Source of the DNA: Paracidovorax wautersii
GTDB taxonomy: Bacteria; Pseudomonadota; Gammaproteobacteria; Burkholderiales; Burkholderiaceae_C
Assembly: GCA_009912175.1 (NCBI GenBank)
Contig: WNDQ01000004.1
Span: 1-64,000 of the forward strand
DNA: 64,000 nucleotides
Direction: 5' to 3'
Shown: in pieces, positions 1-7,933 of the stretch
Layout: every line of letters begins with the position of its first letter
Numbering within the stretch: position 1 is the first letter of the stretch
Notes under the pieces: model-generated
The model's database searches: none
The model's input: the letters and a program-made list of their open reading frames with translations, nothing else
What the model was told of the DNA's origin: nothing
Made by a program: the position numbers and the translations under genes

Positions 1-250
1 AAGCGTTCTCCTCCTCCAGCCGCGCCACTTCACGTTTGAGCCGTGCATGTTCGGCCAACTCCAAGCGTTGTGCCTGATCGTCCTGGTCGTGCCGCCGCGC
101 CTGGGCGCGCCAACTGTACAGCTGGGCAGGCTGCAACCCCAGATCACGAGCCACCGTGGTTACCCCTTCTGTGGCCGCTCGCAACAGTGCCTGCTGCCTG
201 AACTCCAGGCTGAACTCCTGCCCCTTTCTGCCTGCCTTGCTCTTGGTCAT
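1..250 (-). CDS. IS3-family transposase OrfA, N-terminal part (runs off the window)
   Basis: Reading the minus strand from ATG at 250 gives MTKSKAGRKGQEFSLEFRQQ, then a helix-turn-helix region (ATEGVTTVARDLGLQPAQLYSWR) and a basic/acidic coiled segment with RLEEEN. This is the HTH_Tnp_1 organisation of OrfA from IS3-family elements, which binds the IS ends and supplies the N-terminal half of the frameshifted OrfAB transposase. A strong Shine-Dalgarno, GGAGGTGG, lies just upstream at 253-260. Only about 83 codons are visible; OrfB and the other IS end are outside the window. The family is clear from the sequence; the exact IS is not identified. Confidence 0.8.
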   Translation of the reverse strand, partial: MTKSKAGRKGQEFSLEFRQQALLRAATEGVTTVARDLGLQPAQLYSWRAQARRHDQDDQAQRLELAEHARLKREVARLEEENA

Positions 251-314
251 CGTCCACCTCCTATTGCGATAGTTAATCGCTTATAGGGGTGTCCGTGAAA
301 CGGGGGCAAGATCA
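1..314 (-). mobile_element. IS3-family insertion sequence, left-end part
   Basis: The transposase orfA begins about 64 bases from a terminal sequence that reads TGATCTTGCCCCCGTTTCAC on the minus strand from position 314 inward. TGA(T/C)CTTGCCCCC-type ends are typical of one IS3 subgroup. Directly after position 314 the plus strand becomes continuous fimbrial-usher coding sequence in frame from 315, so the boundary is placed there by the switch in coding content. The target-site duplication cannot be checked because the other end is not in the window. Confidence 0.7.
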
Positions 315-1019
315 GACTACAGCTTCACCTATGGACTGGCCGCCTCGGATACGCGCAACGGCAGTGCCGCGGTGGACGGCAACGCCCAGTACCGCAGCCG
401 CTACGCCTCGCTGTCGAGCAGCTACAGCCACAGCGACAGCTACCGGCAGCTCAGCCTGGGGGCATCGGGCAGCGTGGTCGTCCACGAGGGCGGCGTGACG
501 CTGGCGCCGCAGCGCGGCGACACCATGGTCATCGTCGAGGCGCCGGCCGCCGAGGACGCGCGCGTGACCAACGTGCCGGGCCTCAAGATCGATTCGCGCG
601 GCTACGCGGTGATTCCCTACGTCTCGCCCTACCGCATGAACACCATCACCCTCGACCCCGAAGGCATGGACGCGGAGGTGGAGCTCGACAGTACGAGCCA
701 GCTGGTCGCGCCTTATGCCGGTGCGATCGCCAAGCTGACCTTCGCGACCCGCCAGGGACGCGCGCTGTTGATCACCGCACGCATGGCGGGTGGGCAGGTG
801 CTGCCTTTCGGCGCCCAGGTGCTGGACGCCCAGGGCCAGGCCGTCGGCCTGGTGGCGCAGGCCAGCCGGATCTATGTGCGCGCCAGCGAGCCCCAGGGGC
901 GGCTGCTGGTCAAGTGGGGCGACGCTGCCGCGCAGCAATGCCAGGTGGATTACCACGTGCCGGAAGACGCGCAGCAGCCGGCTGCCGGCATGACGACCTT
1001 GGAGGCGACATGCCGATGA
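315..1019 (+). pseudogene. Fimbrial outer-membrane usher, C-terminal fragment cut by IS insertion
   Basis: From the IS boundary the frame reads DYSFTYGLAASDTRN and continues for about 234 residues to TGA. The sequence has usher (FimD/PapC) C-terminal features: end of the beta-barrel, then the C-terminal plug/CTD region with GVTLAPQRGDTMVIVEAPAA, GLKIDSRGYAVIPYVSPYRMNTITLDPEGMDAEVEL and PYAGAIAKLTF. Intact ushers are about 800-900 residues, so the first two thirds are missing from this side of the IS. The ushers of chaperone-usher pathways secrete and assemble pilus subunits. If the upstream half lies beyond the IS, the gene is disrupted and the fimbria is probably not made; an assembly join is the alternative. 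Confidence 0.75.
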
Positions 1020-1984
1020 ATCGATGCAATTGCGCAGGGCCCCGGGCCGCCGGATCGGGGTTGCGCGCGTGGCTGGCGCGGCTGGGCGCCGTGGCCGCGC
1101 TGTGGCTGGGCGCGGTCCCGCTGGCGCAGGCCGCCTGTACCCTCAACGCGGGCGTGGTTGCGCAGAACATCCAGCTCAACGTCGGGCGTGTGCTGATCCA
1201 GCCTTCGCTGGCCGTGGGCGATCGCATTGCGCTGATTACTTACAACATCAATGCTGTGGGACGCATCGCGGACTGCACCGGGGGTGGCCAGTTGCTGGCG
1301 CGGTTCACGCGTCCCATGACGCCCGTCAGCGGCTTCTCCAACGTGTTTGCGACCGATGTGCTCGGCGTCGGCATCCGCCTGTACCGCGAGGCCCAAGACG
1401 TCTCGAATTTCTATCCCTACACCTTGAATTACAGCGGTACCACCTTTATCAACCTCGTTGGGGGTTATTTCCAGGTGGAGCTGATCAAGACTGGGCCGAT
1501 CACGGGCTCGGGACCCATTGCCAGCAACGGACTGTTCACGAGCTACTACGCAGACGGGAACAGCCCGACGCAGCCCCTGCTCACCTCGACCCTCAGCGGC
1601 AATGGCATCACCATCGTGACGTCGACGTGCGAGGTGCAGGCCGGCTCCAGAAACATCGCGGTCAATTTCGGGTCGGTGTCCAAAACGGTGTTCAACGGCG
1701 TCGGCTCCAAGGCCGTCGACCGCGACTTCGCCATCAACCTCACCTGCCAGGGCGGCAATGTGGCCGAGGCGGCCAGCCGCGTGGGGATCGAACTGGTCGA
1801 TCTGCTGACCGGCAGCGAGCGCGCAGTCACCTTCGGGCAAGGGATCGAGCTGGGGCGCACGGCGGTCAATGCCAGCAGCACCCTGAGCCTGCCGCTGCGC
1901 GCGCGCTACGTCCAGACGCTGGCCGGCGCGGTGGGCTCCGGCTCGGCCAACGGAACGGCGACGTTCACGATCGAATACCGCTGA
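1016..1984 (+). CDS. Fimbrial adhesin-like/tip subunit
   Basis: A 322-residue secreted protein whose start overlaps the usher stop (ATGA at 1016-1019). An alternative ATG lies at 1010, very close to GGAGG at 1001-1005; the 1016 start has better spacing. It has a signal peptide ending at about AQA-ACTLN. Residues about 215-322 look like a pilin domain: a Cys pair in TSTCEVQ and NLTCQGG, the AVNFGSVS strand, and a terminal aromatic-basic IEYR resembling a donor strand end. The N-terminal half is a separate domain with its own cysteines, the two-domain plan of tip adhesins such as FimH. Position after the usher supports this. Without a working usher it would probably not be displayed. Confidence 0.65.
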   Translation: MNRCNCAGPRAAGSGLRAWLARLGAVAALWLGAVPLAQAACTLNAGVVAQNIQLNVGRVLIQPSLAVGDRIALITYNINAVGRIADCTGGGQLLARFTRPMTPVSGFSNVFATDVLGVGIRLYREAQDVSNFYPYTLNYSGTTFINLVGGYFQVELIKTGPITGSGPIASNGLFTSYYADGNSPTQPLLTSTLSGNGITIVTSTCEVQAGSRNIAVNFGSVSKTVFNGVGSKAVDRDFAINLTCQGGNVAEAASRVGIELVDLLTGSERAVTFGQGIELGRTAVNASSTLSLPLRARYVQTLAGAVGSGSANGTATFTIEYR

Positions 1985-2104
1985 CGACGGCCCGCGGATG
2001 GATGCCGGTCCCCCGGCATTCGCAACCATTGTCAAATCGCTTGCCCCAGGCGTCGCAAGGCCTAGATTGCTGCCTCATCACGATCAACCGAAGGAGGAAT
2101 TGCG

Positions 2105-2533
2105 ATGTTGGCACTTTATGAAATGCGGCGCCTGCTCAGGGCGCTCGGTCGGCCCGACGCCCACCAGCCGGATCCGGGCGAGCAGGATTGTCTGGACGCG
2201 ATCGAGCAACTGGCTCCGGTGCTGGAGCGCTCGGGCGCGCCGGTGGAACTGATGGTCGATTGCTGCCGGCGGGTCGAGGACACGCTGCTGCGCTACAGCC
2301 GCACGCCTGCCGAGAGCGTGGTGGTTTCGCTGTACTACCAGGACGGCCTGCTCGCGGGCTACTACGGGCCCGGCCTGCCCTTGCCCGAGCGTTTGCCCCA
2401 GGCCGTCGGCGACTGGCAGGTGGAACTGCTGGAGGCCATCGGCGGGCTGGGGGTGCTGCATGGCGACAGCATCCGGCAGCAGCAGGCGGCGCACGAGGCC
2501 CAGGAGGGCAGCGCCGGGGCGCCGCGGCTTTGA
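2105..2533 (+). CDS. Conserved-looking hypothetical protein, 142 aa
   Basis: I do not recognise a family. The gene has an excellent Shine-Dalgarno (AAGGAGGA at about 2091-2098) before ATG 2105, and the codon pattern is typical of the surrounding genes. The product is acidic and mostly helical in appearance, with no signal peptide or membrane segment. It contains paired cysteines (VDCCRRVED). It lies between the fimbrial genes and a transglutaminase-like gene on the same strand, about 50 bases upstream of the latter, so the two may be cotranscribed. Confidence 0.6.
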   Translation: MLALYEMRRLLRALGRPDAHQPDPGEQDCLDAIEQLAPVLERSGAPVELMVDCCRRVEDTLLRYSRTPAESVVVSLYYQDGLLAGYYGPGLPLPERLPQAVGDWQVELLEAIGGLGVLHGDSIRQQQAAHEAQEGSAGAPRL

Positions 2534-2581
2534 CGGGCGCCGTGTCTCGTGAAAAGATCGCGGTGTTCTTCGAATGCCGCC

Positions 2582-3511
2582 ATGAATCCGATCTTCGACA
2601 TCGTCCACACCACGACCCACCGCTACCGCAAGCCGGTGTCCTTCGGACCGCACCGGGTGATGTTCCGCCCGCGCGGCAGCCACGACCTGCGGGTGCTGGC
2701 CACCGATCTGCAGGTCAGCCCGGCGGCCGATGTGCAGATGGTGCAGGACGTGTTCTCCAATTCGATTGCGCTGGTGCAGCCGCAAAGCGACGCCGAGGAG
2801 TTGCGCATCACCTGCGCATTCACCCTCGAGCACGCCGGCTCCTTCAATCTGGAGCTGCCGATGGAGCGGGCCGCGCTGGCTTATCCGTTTGCCTACAGCG
2901 TGGCCGACCGCGTCGACCTCGAACACTACCTGCGCCCCCAGTACACCGACCCCGACGGCGCGCTGCAGGACTGGGCGCGGCAGTTCCTGCGCGACCCGCA
3001 GGCCTTCATCGAGGACGGCGAGGGCGCCCGCCTGCTGGGCAGCCGCGAGATCCTGGTGGCCATGACCCACCACATCAAGGCCACGCTGGCCTATGCCGCG
3101 CGCGACGAGGAAGGCACGCAGCCGCCGGTCGAGACCCTGCGCCTGGGCAGCGGCTCCTGCCGCGACTTCGCGCTGCTGATGATGGAGGCCGCGCGCCGCC
3201 TGGGCTACGCCTCGCGTTTTGTCTCGGGCTACCTGTATGACCCGGCGCTGGACCCGTCGCAGGCCGACGGCGCGGCCGTGGTCGGCGCGGGCGCCACCCA
3301 CGCCTGGGTGCAGGTCTACCTGCCCGGCCCGGGCTGGGTCGCGTTCGATCCGACCAACGCGCTGTTCGGCGGCCATCACCTCATCCGCGTGGCGACGGCG
3401 CGAGACCCGGCACAGGCCGCGCCGGTCTCCGGCGTCTGGGTCGGCGAACCCGACGATTACCTGGGCATGACGGTCGACGTTCAGGTCACGCGCCGGCAGG
3501 CCGCCGATTGA
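2582..3511 (+). CDS. Transglutaminase-like cysteine peptidase family protein
   Basis: A 309-residue cytoplasmic protein with the bacterial transglutaminase N-terminal beta domain (residues about 1-85, beginning NPIFDIVHTTTHRYRKPVSFGPHRV) followed by a transglutaminase core. The catalytic triad is visible: Cys193 in GSGSCRDFA, His240 in THAWVQVYLP and Asp256 in FDPTN. Members are thought to be peptidases or amidases; some sit with proteasome- or circularly-permuted ATP-grasp-like genes, but none of those neighbours is present here. The start at 2582 is chosen because the family begins at this motif; an upstream in-frame ATG at 2549 would add 11 unrelated residues. Substrate unknown. Confidence 0.85.
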   Translation: MNPIFDIVHTTTHRYRKPVSFGPHRVMFRPRGSHDLRVLATDLQVSPAADVQMVQDVFSNSIALVQPQSDAEELRITCAFTLEHAGSFNLELPMERAALAYPFAYSVADRVDLEHYLRPQYTDPDGALQDWARQFLRDPQAFIEDGEGARLLGSREILVAMTHHIKATLAYAARDEEGTQPPVETLRLGSGSCRDFALLMMEAARRLGYASRFVSGYLYDPALDPSQADGAAVVGAGATHAWVQVYLPGPGWVAFDPTNALFGGHHLIRVATARDPAQAAPVSGVWVGEPDDYLGMTVDVQVTRRQAAD

Positions 3512-3852
3512 CCCCTTGATCTGAAGGGTCTATGCGGCTTGCGCATGCGGCCTGCGCCTGGGTCTCACACAGGAAAACCGGCCGCCCTGGGAAGAGGGGC
3601 TGGCGGCGAATTTTCTTGGTGTAAACCCGTAAATCCGGGACCCAAGCCGGTTTAGTTATGATCGCGCCCCAGTTCTGGACCCGAAGTTGGGGCCGCACAG
3701 GCGGGCCGACACGGCCGCCGCGATGTCCTGGGCCATGGGCTTACTCACCCCTGGCGCCACCACCAGAAAAAAACGTGCGCGTGCGCGCCAGTCCGGCAAG
3801 AGCGGTCCGGGCGGCCTTCGTGTCCTTTCTTCCAACAAAGCTCGATCCATCC
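3512..3852. other. Intergenic stretch, no gene seen
   Basis: About 340 bases between the transglutaminase-like gene and the symporter. A weak hairpin (GACCC...GGGTC, about 3510-3530) follows the upstream stop without a T tract. The part from about 3615 to 3665 is less GC-rich than its surroundings and is the likeliest place for the symporter promoter, but I could not assign -35 and -10 elements with confidence. Confidence 0.4.
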
Positions 3853-5184
3853 ATGTCCAGTTCCATTGCCGCGCCGGCCCGCAAGGGGCGGCCGTTCACT
3901 GCCTACATCCTGGTCGCCCTGCTGCTGGGCGTCCTGGTGGGCTACCTGTGCAACACCCGGCTGGCCGACCACGCTGCGGCCACCGAGGTGGCGGGCTATG
4001 TCTCGCTGATCGCCGACATCTTCCTGCGCCTGATCAAGATGATCATCGCGCCGCTGGTGTTCTCCACCCTGGTGGTCGGCATCGCCCACATGGGCGACAC
4101 CAGCGCCATCGGCCGCGTGGGCATCAAGGCCCTGGGCTGGTTCATCCTGTTCTCGGTGATCTCGCTGTCGCTGGGCTTCCTCTTCGCCAACCTGCTGCAG
4201 CCCGGCCACAACACCGGCCTGCCGCTGCCCGACGCCGCGGCCTCGGGCGTGGCGGCCTCCACGCTGACGGCCAAGCAGTTCGTGCTGCACCTGGTGCCGG
4301 CCTCGGTGGTGCAGGCCATGGCCACCAACGAGATCCTGCAGATCGTGGTGTTCTCGCTGTTCTTCGGCGTGGCGCTGGCCTCGCTGGGTGAGCGCGCGCG
4401 CCATCTGGTGCAGATCATCGAGCAGCTCTCGCACGCCATCCTCAAGGTCACCAACGCCGTCATGAAGATGGCGCCGCTGGCCGTGTTCGCCGCCATCACC
4501 TCGGTCGTGACCACGCAGGGCATCGGCATCCTGTGGACCTTCGCCAAGTTCATCGGCGGCTTCTACCTGGGCCTGGTGGTGCTGTGGGCCGTGCTGCTGG
4601 TCGCCGGCTGGGCCGTGCTGGGCGGGCGTGTGGTCAACCTGGTCAAGCTGCTGCGCGAGCCCTTCCTGGTCTCGTTCTCGACCGCTAGCTCGGAAGCCGC
4701 CTACCCCAAGATGCTCGACGCGCTCGACGCGCTCGACCGCTTCGGCGTGCGCCGCCGCATCTCCAGCTTTGTGCTGCCGATGGGCTACTCCTTCAATCTC
4801 GACGGCTCGATGATGTACTGCGCCTTTGCCACGCTGTTCATCGCGCAGGTCTATGACATCCACCTGTCCATCGTCACCCAGCTGGCCATGATGGGCATGC
4901 TCATGCTCACCTCCAAGGGCATCGCCGGCGTGCCGCGCGCCTCGCTCGTGGTGGTGGCCGCCACGCTGGGCTCCTTCGGCATGCCCGAGGCCGGCCTGCT
5001 GCTCATCATGGGCGTCGACCAGTTCCTGGACATGGGCCGCTCGGCCACCAACGCGGTGGGCAACGGCATTGCCGCGGCCGTCGTCGCCAAGTGGGAAGGC
5101 GACCTGCTGCCCGAAGGCAAGGTCGATCCCGACGCGGCCGAGGATGTCGCTGGCATGCCGGCGGCCTCCCCTTCGCGGGCGTAA
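3853..5184 (+). CDS. Dicarboxylate/amino acid:cation symporter (DAACS family)
   Basis: A 443-residue inner-membrane transporter of the GltP/DctA/GltT fold, expected to couple uptake of C4-dicarboxylates or acidic amino acids to H+ or Na+. Family signatures are in the right order: N-terminal helices, the serine-rich hairpin region SFSTASSEAAYPKM, GYSFNLDGSMMYCAFATLFIAQ, and the C-terminal substrate-site stretch GVDQFLDMGRSATNAVGNGIA. DctA orthologues usually carry a different set of residues at these sites, so the precise substrate is left open. Translation from ATG 3853 gives the expected family N terminus; the reading frame stays open upstream but that part is not conserved-looking. Confidence 0.85.
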   Translation: MSSSIAAPARKGRPFTAYILVALLLGVLVGYLCNTRLADHAAATEVAGYVSLIADIFLRLIKMIIAPLVFSTLVVGIAHMGDTSAIGRVGIKALGWFILFSVISLSLGFLFANLLQPGHNTGLPLPDAAASGVAASTLTAKQFVLHLVPASVVQAMATNEILQIVVFSLFFGVALASLGERARHLVQIIEQLSHAILKVTNAVMKMAPLAVFAAITSVVTTQGIGILWTFAKFIGGFYLGLVVLWAVLLVAGWAVLGGRVVNLVKLLREPFLVSFSTASSEAAYPKMLDALDALDRFGVRRRISSFVLPMGYSFNLDGSMMYCAFATLFIAQVYDIHLSIVTQLAMMGMLMLTSKGIAGVPRASLVVVAATLGSFGMPEAGLLLIMGVDQFLDMGRSATNAVGNGIAAAVVAKWEGDLLPEGKVDPDAAEDVAGMPAASPSRA

Positions 5185-5196
5185 GAACCGGCCCTA

Positions 5197-5214
5197 AGAA
5201 CGTAAACACGTTCT
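5197..5214. terminator. Compact hairpin between convergent genes
   Basis: AGAACGT, a 4-base AAAC loop and ACGTTCT form a perfect 7-bp stem between the symporter stop and the convergent chloride channel stop. There is no T tract on either strand, so it is only a candidate bidirectional terminator or a protein-binding palindrome. Confidence 0.35.
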
Positions 5215-5223
5215 GAGACAAGG

Positions 5224-6663
5224 TCAGCGGCGCGCCTCGGAAGCCGCGGGCGCGGCCGGGGCGCTCAGCATGTGGTGCGCCAGCACCGCGTAGAGGGGCT
5301 GGCTGATCATGCGCGAGACCAGGCTGGCCAGCATGGCCGCCGCCATCAGGCTGAGCACCATGGCGTGGCCGTCCACCATCTCCATGACGATGATGAAGCT
5401 GGTCAGCGGCGCCTGCGTCACGGCTGCCAGGAAGCCCGCCATGCCCATGGCGATCAGCGCCGGGCCGATGCCCGCGTTGCCCGCCAGGCCCATCAGCGCG
5501 GCCACATCGTGGCCGATGCCTGCGCCGATCGACAGCGACGGCGCAAAGATGCCGCCCGGCACACCCGTCCAGGCCGTCAGCCAGGTGGCGACGAATTTGA
5601 GCAGCACGTAGAGCGCCGGCAGGTCGGCATCGCCTGCGAGCATGTGCTTGACCGCATCCGAGCCCGCGCCGAAGGTGGCGCCGCCGCTGGCCAGTCCGAT
5701 CACGGCCACGGCCAGGCCGCCCGCCGCCGCGAAGCGAACCGGATAACGCCGTCGCCAGGCCGTGAAGCGGTCGGGCGACAGGCCGGTCAGCGAGGCCGCC
5801 AGCAGCCGCGCGAAAAGCCCGCCCAGCAGGCCGCTGGCCAGCACCACCGCCAGACCAGGCAGCAGCGCGTGCCAGCCCAGCGTTGGCGCGCGAATCACAC
5901 CGAAATAGCTCAGGTTGCCAAAGGCCGATACCGCCATCAGGCCGCCCAGCACGATGGCGGCGATGATCAGTCCGCTGTTGCGCGACTCGAGTTTGCGTGA
6001 GAGCTCCTCGATGGCGAACACCACGCCGGCCAGCGGCGCATTGAAGGCCGCCGCGATGCCGGCCGCGCCACCGGCGACCAGCAGGGCGTGCTCGCTGATG
6101 CCGGAATGGGGCCGCAGCCACACCCGCGCGTGCTGCATGATGCCAGCGGCCACCTGCACCGAGGGGCCTTCGCGGCCGATCGACAGCCCTGCCAGCAACC
6201 CGGCCGCCGACAGCACGATCTTGGCCAGCGACAGCCGGATCGAGGTAAAGGCATGCCGGCGCGCGGCCGGCAGCGTCGGGTCCAGCGCCGCCATGACTTG
6301 CGGGATGCCGGAGCCGCCCGCGGTGGCGAACCAGCGCCGCGTCACCCACACGATGGCGGCCGTCCAGGCCGGAATCCACAGCAGCACCAGCCAGCGGTTA
6401 TGGTCGTGCAGCGCCTCGAAATGATCGAAGGCCCATTCGCTGAGCATGGTGAAGCCCACCACCGACAGGCCGGCCAGCACCGCATAGACCAGCACGATGG
6501 CGCGGTCCAGCCACATACGTCCATTGGAAAACTCCTCTTGCATGTGCAGGAGGAAATCGGGGTGGCGCGGCGGTGTGGGCGTATCGGACGGGGCCGAAGG
6601 AGGGCTCGCAGGTGGGCGGGAGGGCTGGGAGTCGGCGTTGGGGTCGGGTTGGGCAGCACTCAT
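5224..6663 (-). CDS. ClC-family chloride channel/transporter
   Basis: A 479-residue multi-spanning membrane protein. The ClC selectivity motifs are all present: [14 protein letters not shown] and [16 protein letters not shown], which together line the anion pathway. The residue after GREGP and the lack of a cytoplasmic CBS pair point to a compact bacterial form. The start at 6663 (MSAAQPD...) has GGAGC upstream; a longer frame to 6750 exists but runs through the ssb control region. The first 40 residues are a Pro/Ser-rich cytoplasmic tail. It may act as a Cl-/H+ exchanger or a channel; the sequence as read here does not settle which. Confidence 0.88.
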   Translation of the reverse strand: MSAAQPDPNADSQPSRPPASPPSAPSDTPTPPRHPDFLLHMQEEFSNGRMWLDRAIVLVYAVLAGLSVVGFTMLSEWAFDHFEALHDHNRWLVLLWIPAWTAAIVWVTRRWFATAGGSGIPQVMAALDPTLPAARRHAFTSIRLSLAKIVLSAAGLLAGLSIGREGPSVQVAAGIMQHARVWLRPHSGISEHALLVAGGAAGIAAAFNAPLAGVVFAIEELSRKLESRNSGLIIAAIVLGGLMAVSAFGNLSYFGVIRAPTLGWHALLPGLAVVLASGLLGGLFARLLAASLTGLSPDRFTAWRRRYPVRFAAAGGLAVAVIGLASGGATFGAGSDAVKHMLAGDADLPALYVLLKFVATWLTAWTGVPGGIFAPSLSIGAGIGHDVAALMGLAGNAGIGPALIAMGMAGFLAAVTQAPLTSFIIVMEMVDGHAMVLSLMAAAMLASLVSRMISQPLYAVLAHHMLSAPAAPAASEARR

Positions 6664-6736
6664 GCGCTCCGATTCTTGCACTGTGGCGTACGTCCGCCTA
6701 CCCACCGCGCCGGGGCCCTGGAGATGTCGATCGAGA

Positions 6737-6756
6737 TACTGTATATTCAATCAGTG
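6737..6756 (+). promoter_or_regulatory. LexA (SOS) box-like site upstream of ssb
   Basis: TACTGTATATTCAATCAGTG matches the CTGT-N8-ACAG LexA consensus with a single mismatch in the right half (TCAG for ACAG). It lies about 87 bases upstream of the ssb ATG in the divergent interval with the chloride channel gene. In enterobacteria ssb is next to a LexA box, so SOS control here is plausible but untested. Confidence 0.55.
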
Positions 6757-6842
6757 ATTTGGGCGAGGCCATGCGGCAAAATGCAGTGTTTGCTTTGCCC
6801 TCGCTGCGGCAGGCATTACCGTTCAAGAGAGATACGTACACC

Positions 6843-7397
6843 ATGGCATCGGTCAACAAAGTCATCATCGTCGGCAACCTGGGGCGCGACCCCGAAGTGC
6901 GTTACCTGCCCAGCGGTGACGCCGTGGCCAACATCACCGTCGCCACCACCGACCGCTACCGCGACAAGCAGACCGGCGAAAACAAGGAAATCACCGAGTG
7001 GCACCGCGTGAACTTCTTCGGCAAGCTCGCCGAGATCGCGGGCCAGTACCTGCGCAAGGGCAGCCAGGTCTATGTCGAAGGCAGCCTGCGCACACGCAAG
7101 TGGACCGACCAGTCCGGCGTCGAAAAATACAGCACCGAAATCCGTGCCGACACCATGCAGATGCTGGGCAGCCGCGCCGGTGGCGGCGGCGGTCAGGGTG
7201 GCGGCTACGGCGGCGGCAATGACGGCTATGGCGACGACGGCTACGGCGCTGGCGCCCCGGCGGCCCCCGCCCCGGCCGCACGCCGCCCGGCGCCGCCCCC
7301 GGCCCAACGTCCGGCCCCCGCGCCCGCCCCGGCCGCCCAGCGCCCGCAGCAGCCGGCCAGCGGCTTCGACGACATGGACGACGACATTCCGTTCTGA
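6843..7397 (+). CDS. ssb: Single-stranded DNA-binding protein
   Basis: A 184-residue SSB. Residues 1-110 form the OB fold, starting [21 protein letters not shown] and including [29 protein letters not shown] low-complexity Gly then Pro/Ala-rich linker follows, and the protein ends in DMDDDIPF, the conserved acidic tip that binds RecQ, RecO, Pol III chi and other partners. It coats ssDNA in replication, recombination and repair, as a tetramer. The ATG at 6843 begins the conserved N terminus. A LexA-like box lies upstream and a strong terminator downstream, so it appears monocistronic. Confidence 0.97.
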   Translation: MASVNKVIIVGNLGRDPEVRYLPSGDAVANITVATTDRYRDKQTGENKEITEWHRVNFFGKLAEIAGQYLRKGSQVYVEGSLRTRKWTDQSGVEKYSTEIRADTMQMLGSRAGGGGGQGGGYGGGNDGYGDDGYGAGAPAAPAPAARRPAPPPAQRPAPAPAPAAQRPQQPASGFDDMDDDIPF

Positions 7398-7443
7398 TGT
7401 TCTGATGCTCGCCGTTCATTGGCGCGCGTCATCCAAGACATGC

Positions 7444-7477
7444 AAGGCCCGCTTCTCTTGGGGAAGTGGGCCTTTTT
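7444..7477 (+). terminator. Intrinsic terminator of ssb
   Basis: AAGGCCCGCTTC (7444-7455) pairs with GAAGTGGGCCTT (7463-7474) with one G-T wobble around a 7-base loop, followed by a T run to 7477. It is correctly placed about 47 bases after the ssb stop. Confidence 0.9.
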
Positions 7478-7530
7478 GCTGCCGGGGCCGTGTGAATGTC
7501 AGCCGCTGATATCCGCAGCGGTGCGTCTGT

Positions 7531-7923
7531 TCAGGCCTGCAGCGGCGCGTCGACCAGCAAGTGGCTCAAGAGCCTGCGGACCCGGTCCTCGACAAAATAG
7601 CCGCCGCCTTCCTGGTAACGCAGGAAACGTCGACCACAGACGGTGCAGGTCCAGAGGGTGCAGCGATTGGCGGGATAGTGCCGGGGCGAAATCGGCGCGT
7701 CGGGTGACCAGAAACGGGTGCCGTCCGGGTGGTATTCCTCGAACGTCGGCTCGTCGAAGGCCGATACACGCAAGGTCCCGGTCAACTGCAGCTGCGCGTG
7801 GGGGAAGGCAATCGGCTGGCTTTCCCAGGCCGTCGTCAGCGAGGCGACGCAGGCGCAGGGCTGCGTGACGGTGTCGGATTCAACGGCCAGGGCGTGCAGC
7901 GTCGGGTAGTCGAGCAAGGGCAT
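7531..7923 (-). CDS. Hypothetical protein, 130 aa
   Basis: I do not recognise a characterised family. The protein has a CTVCGRRFLRYQEGGGYFVEDRVR segment near the C terminus plus upstream cysteines (CTLWTC, and CACV near residue 23), suggesting a small metal-binding or ribbon-like fold. No signal peptide. It is the last gene of the minus-strand unit headed by the sugar kinase amgK-like gene, 10 bases after it, where murU commonly stands in other genomes. It is not a nucleotidyltransferase, so it does not replace MurU. Confidence 0.65.
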   Translation of the reverse strand: MPLLDYPTLHALAVESDTVTQPCACVASLTTAWESQPIAFPHAQLQLTGTLRVSAFDEPTFEEYHPDGTRFWSPDAPISPRHYPANRCTLWTCTVCGRRFLRYQEGGGYFVEDRVRRLLSHLLVDAPLQA

Positions 7924-7933
7924 GGGCTTGCGT

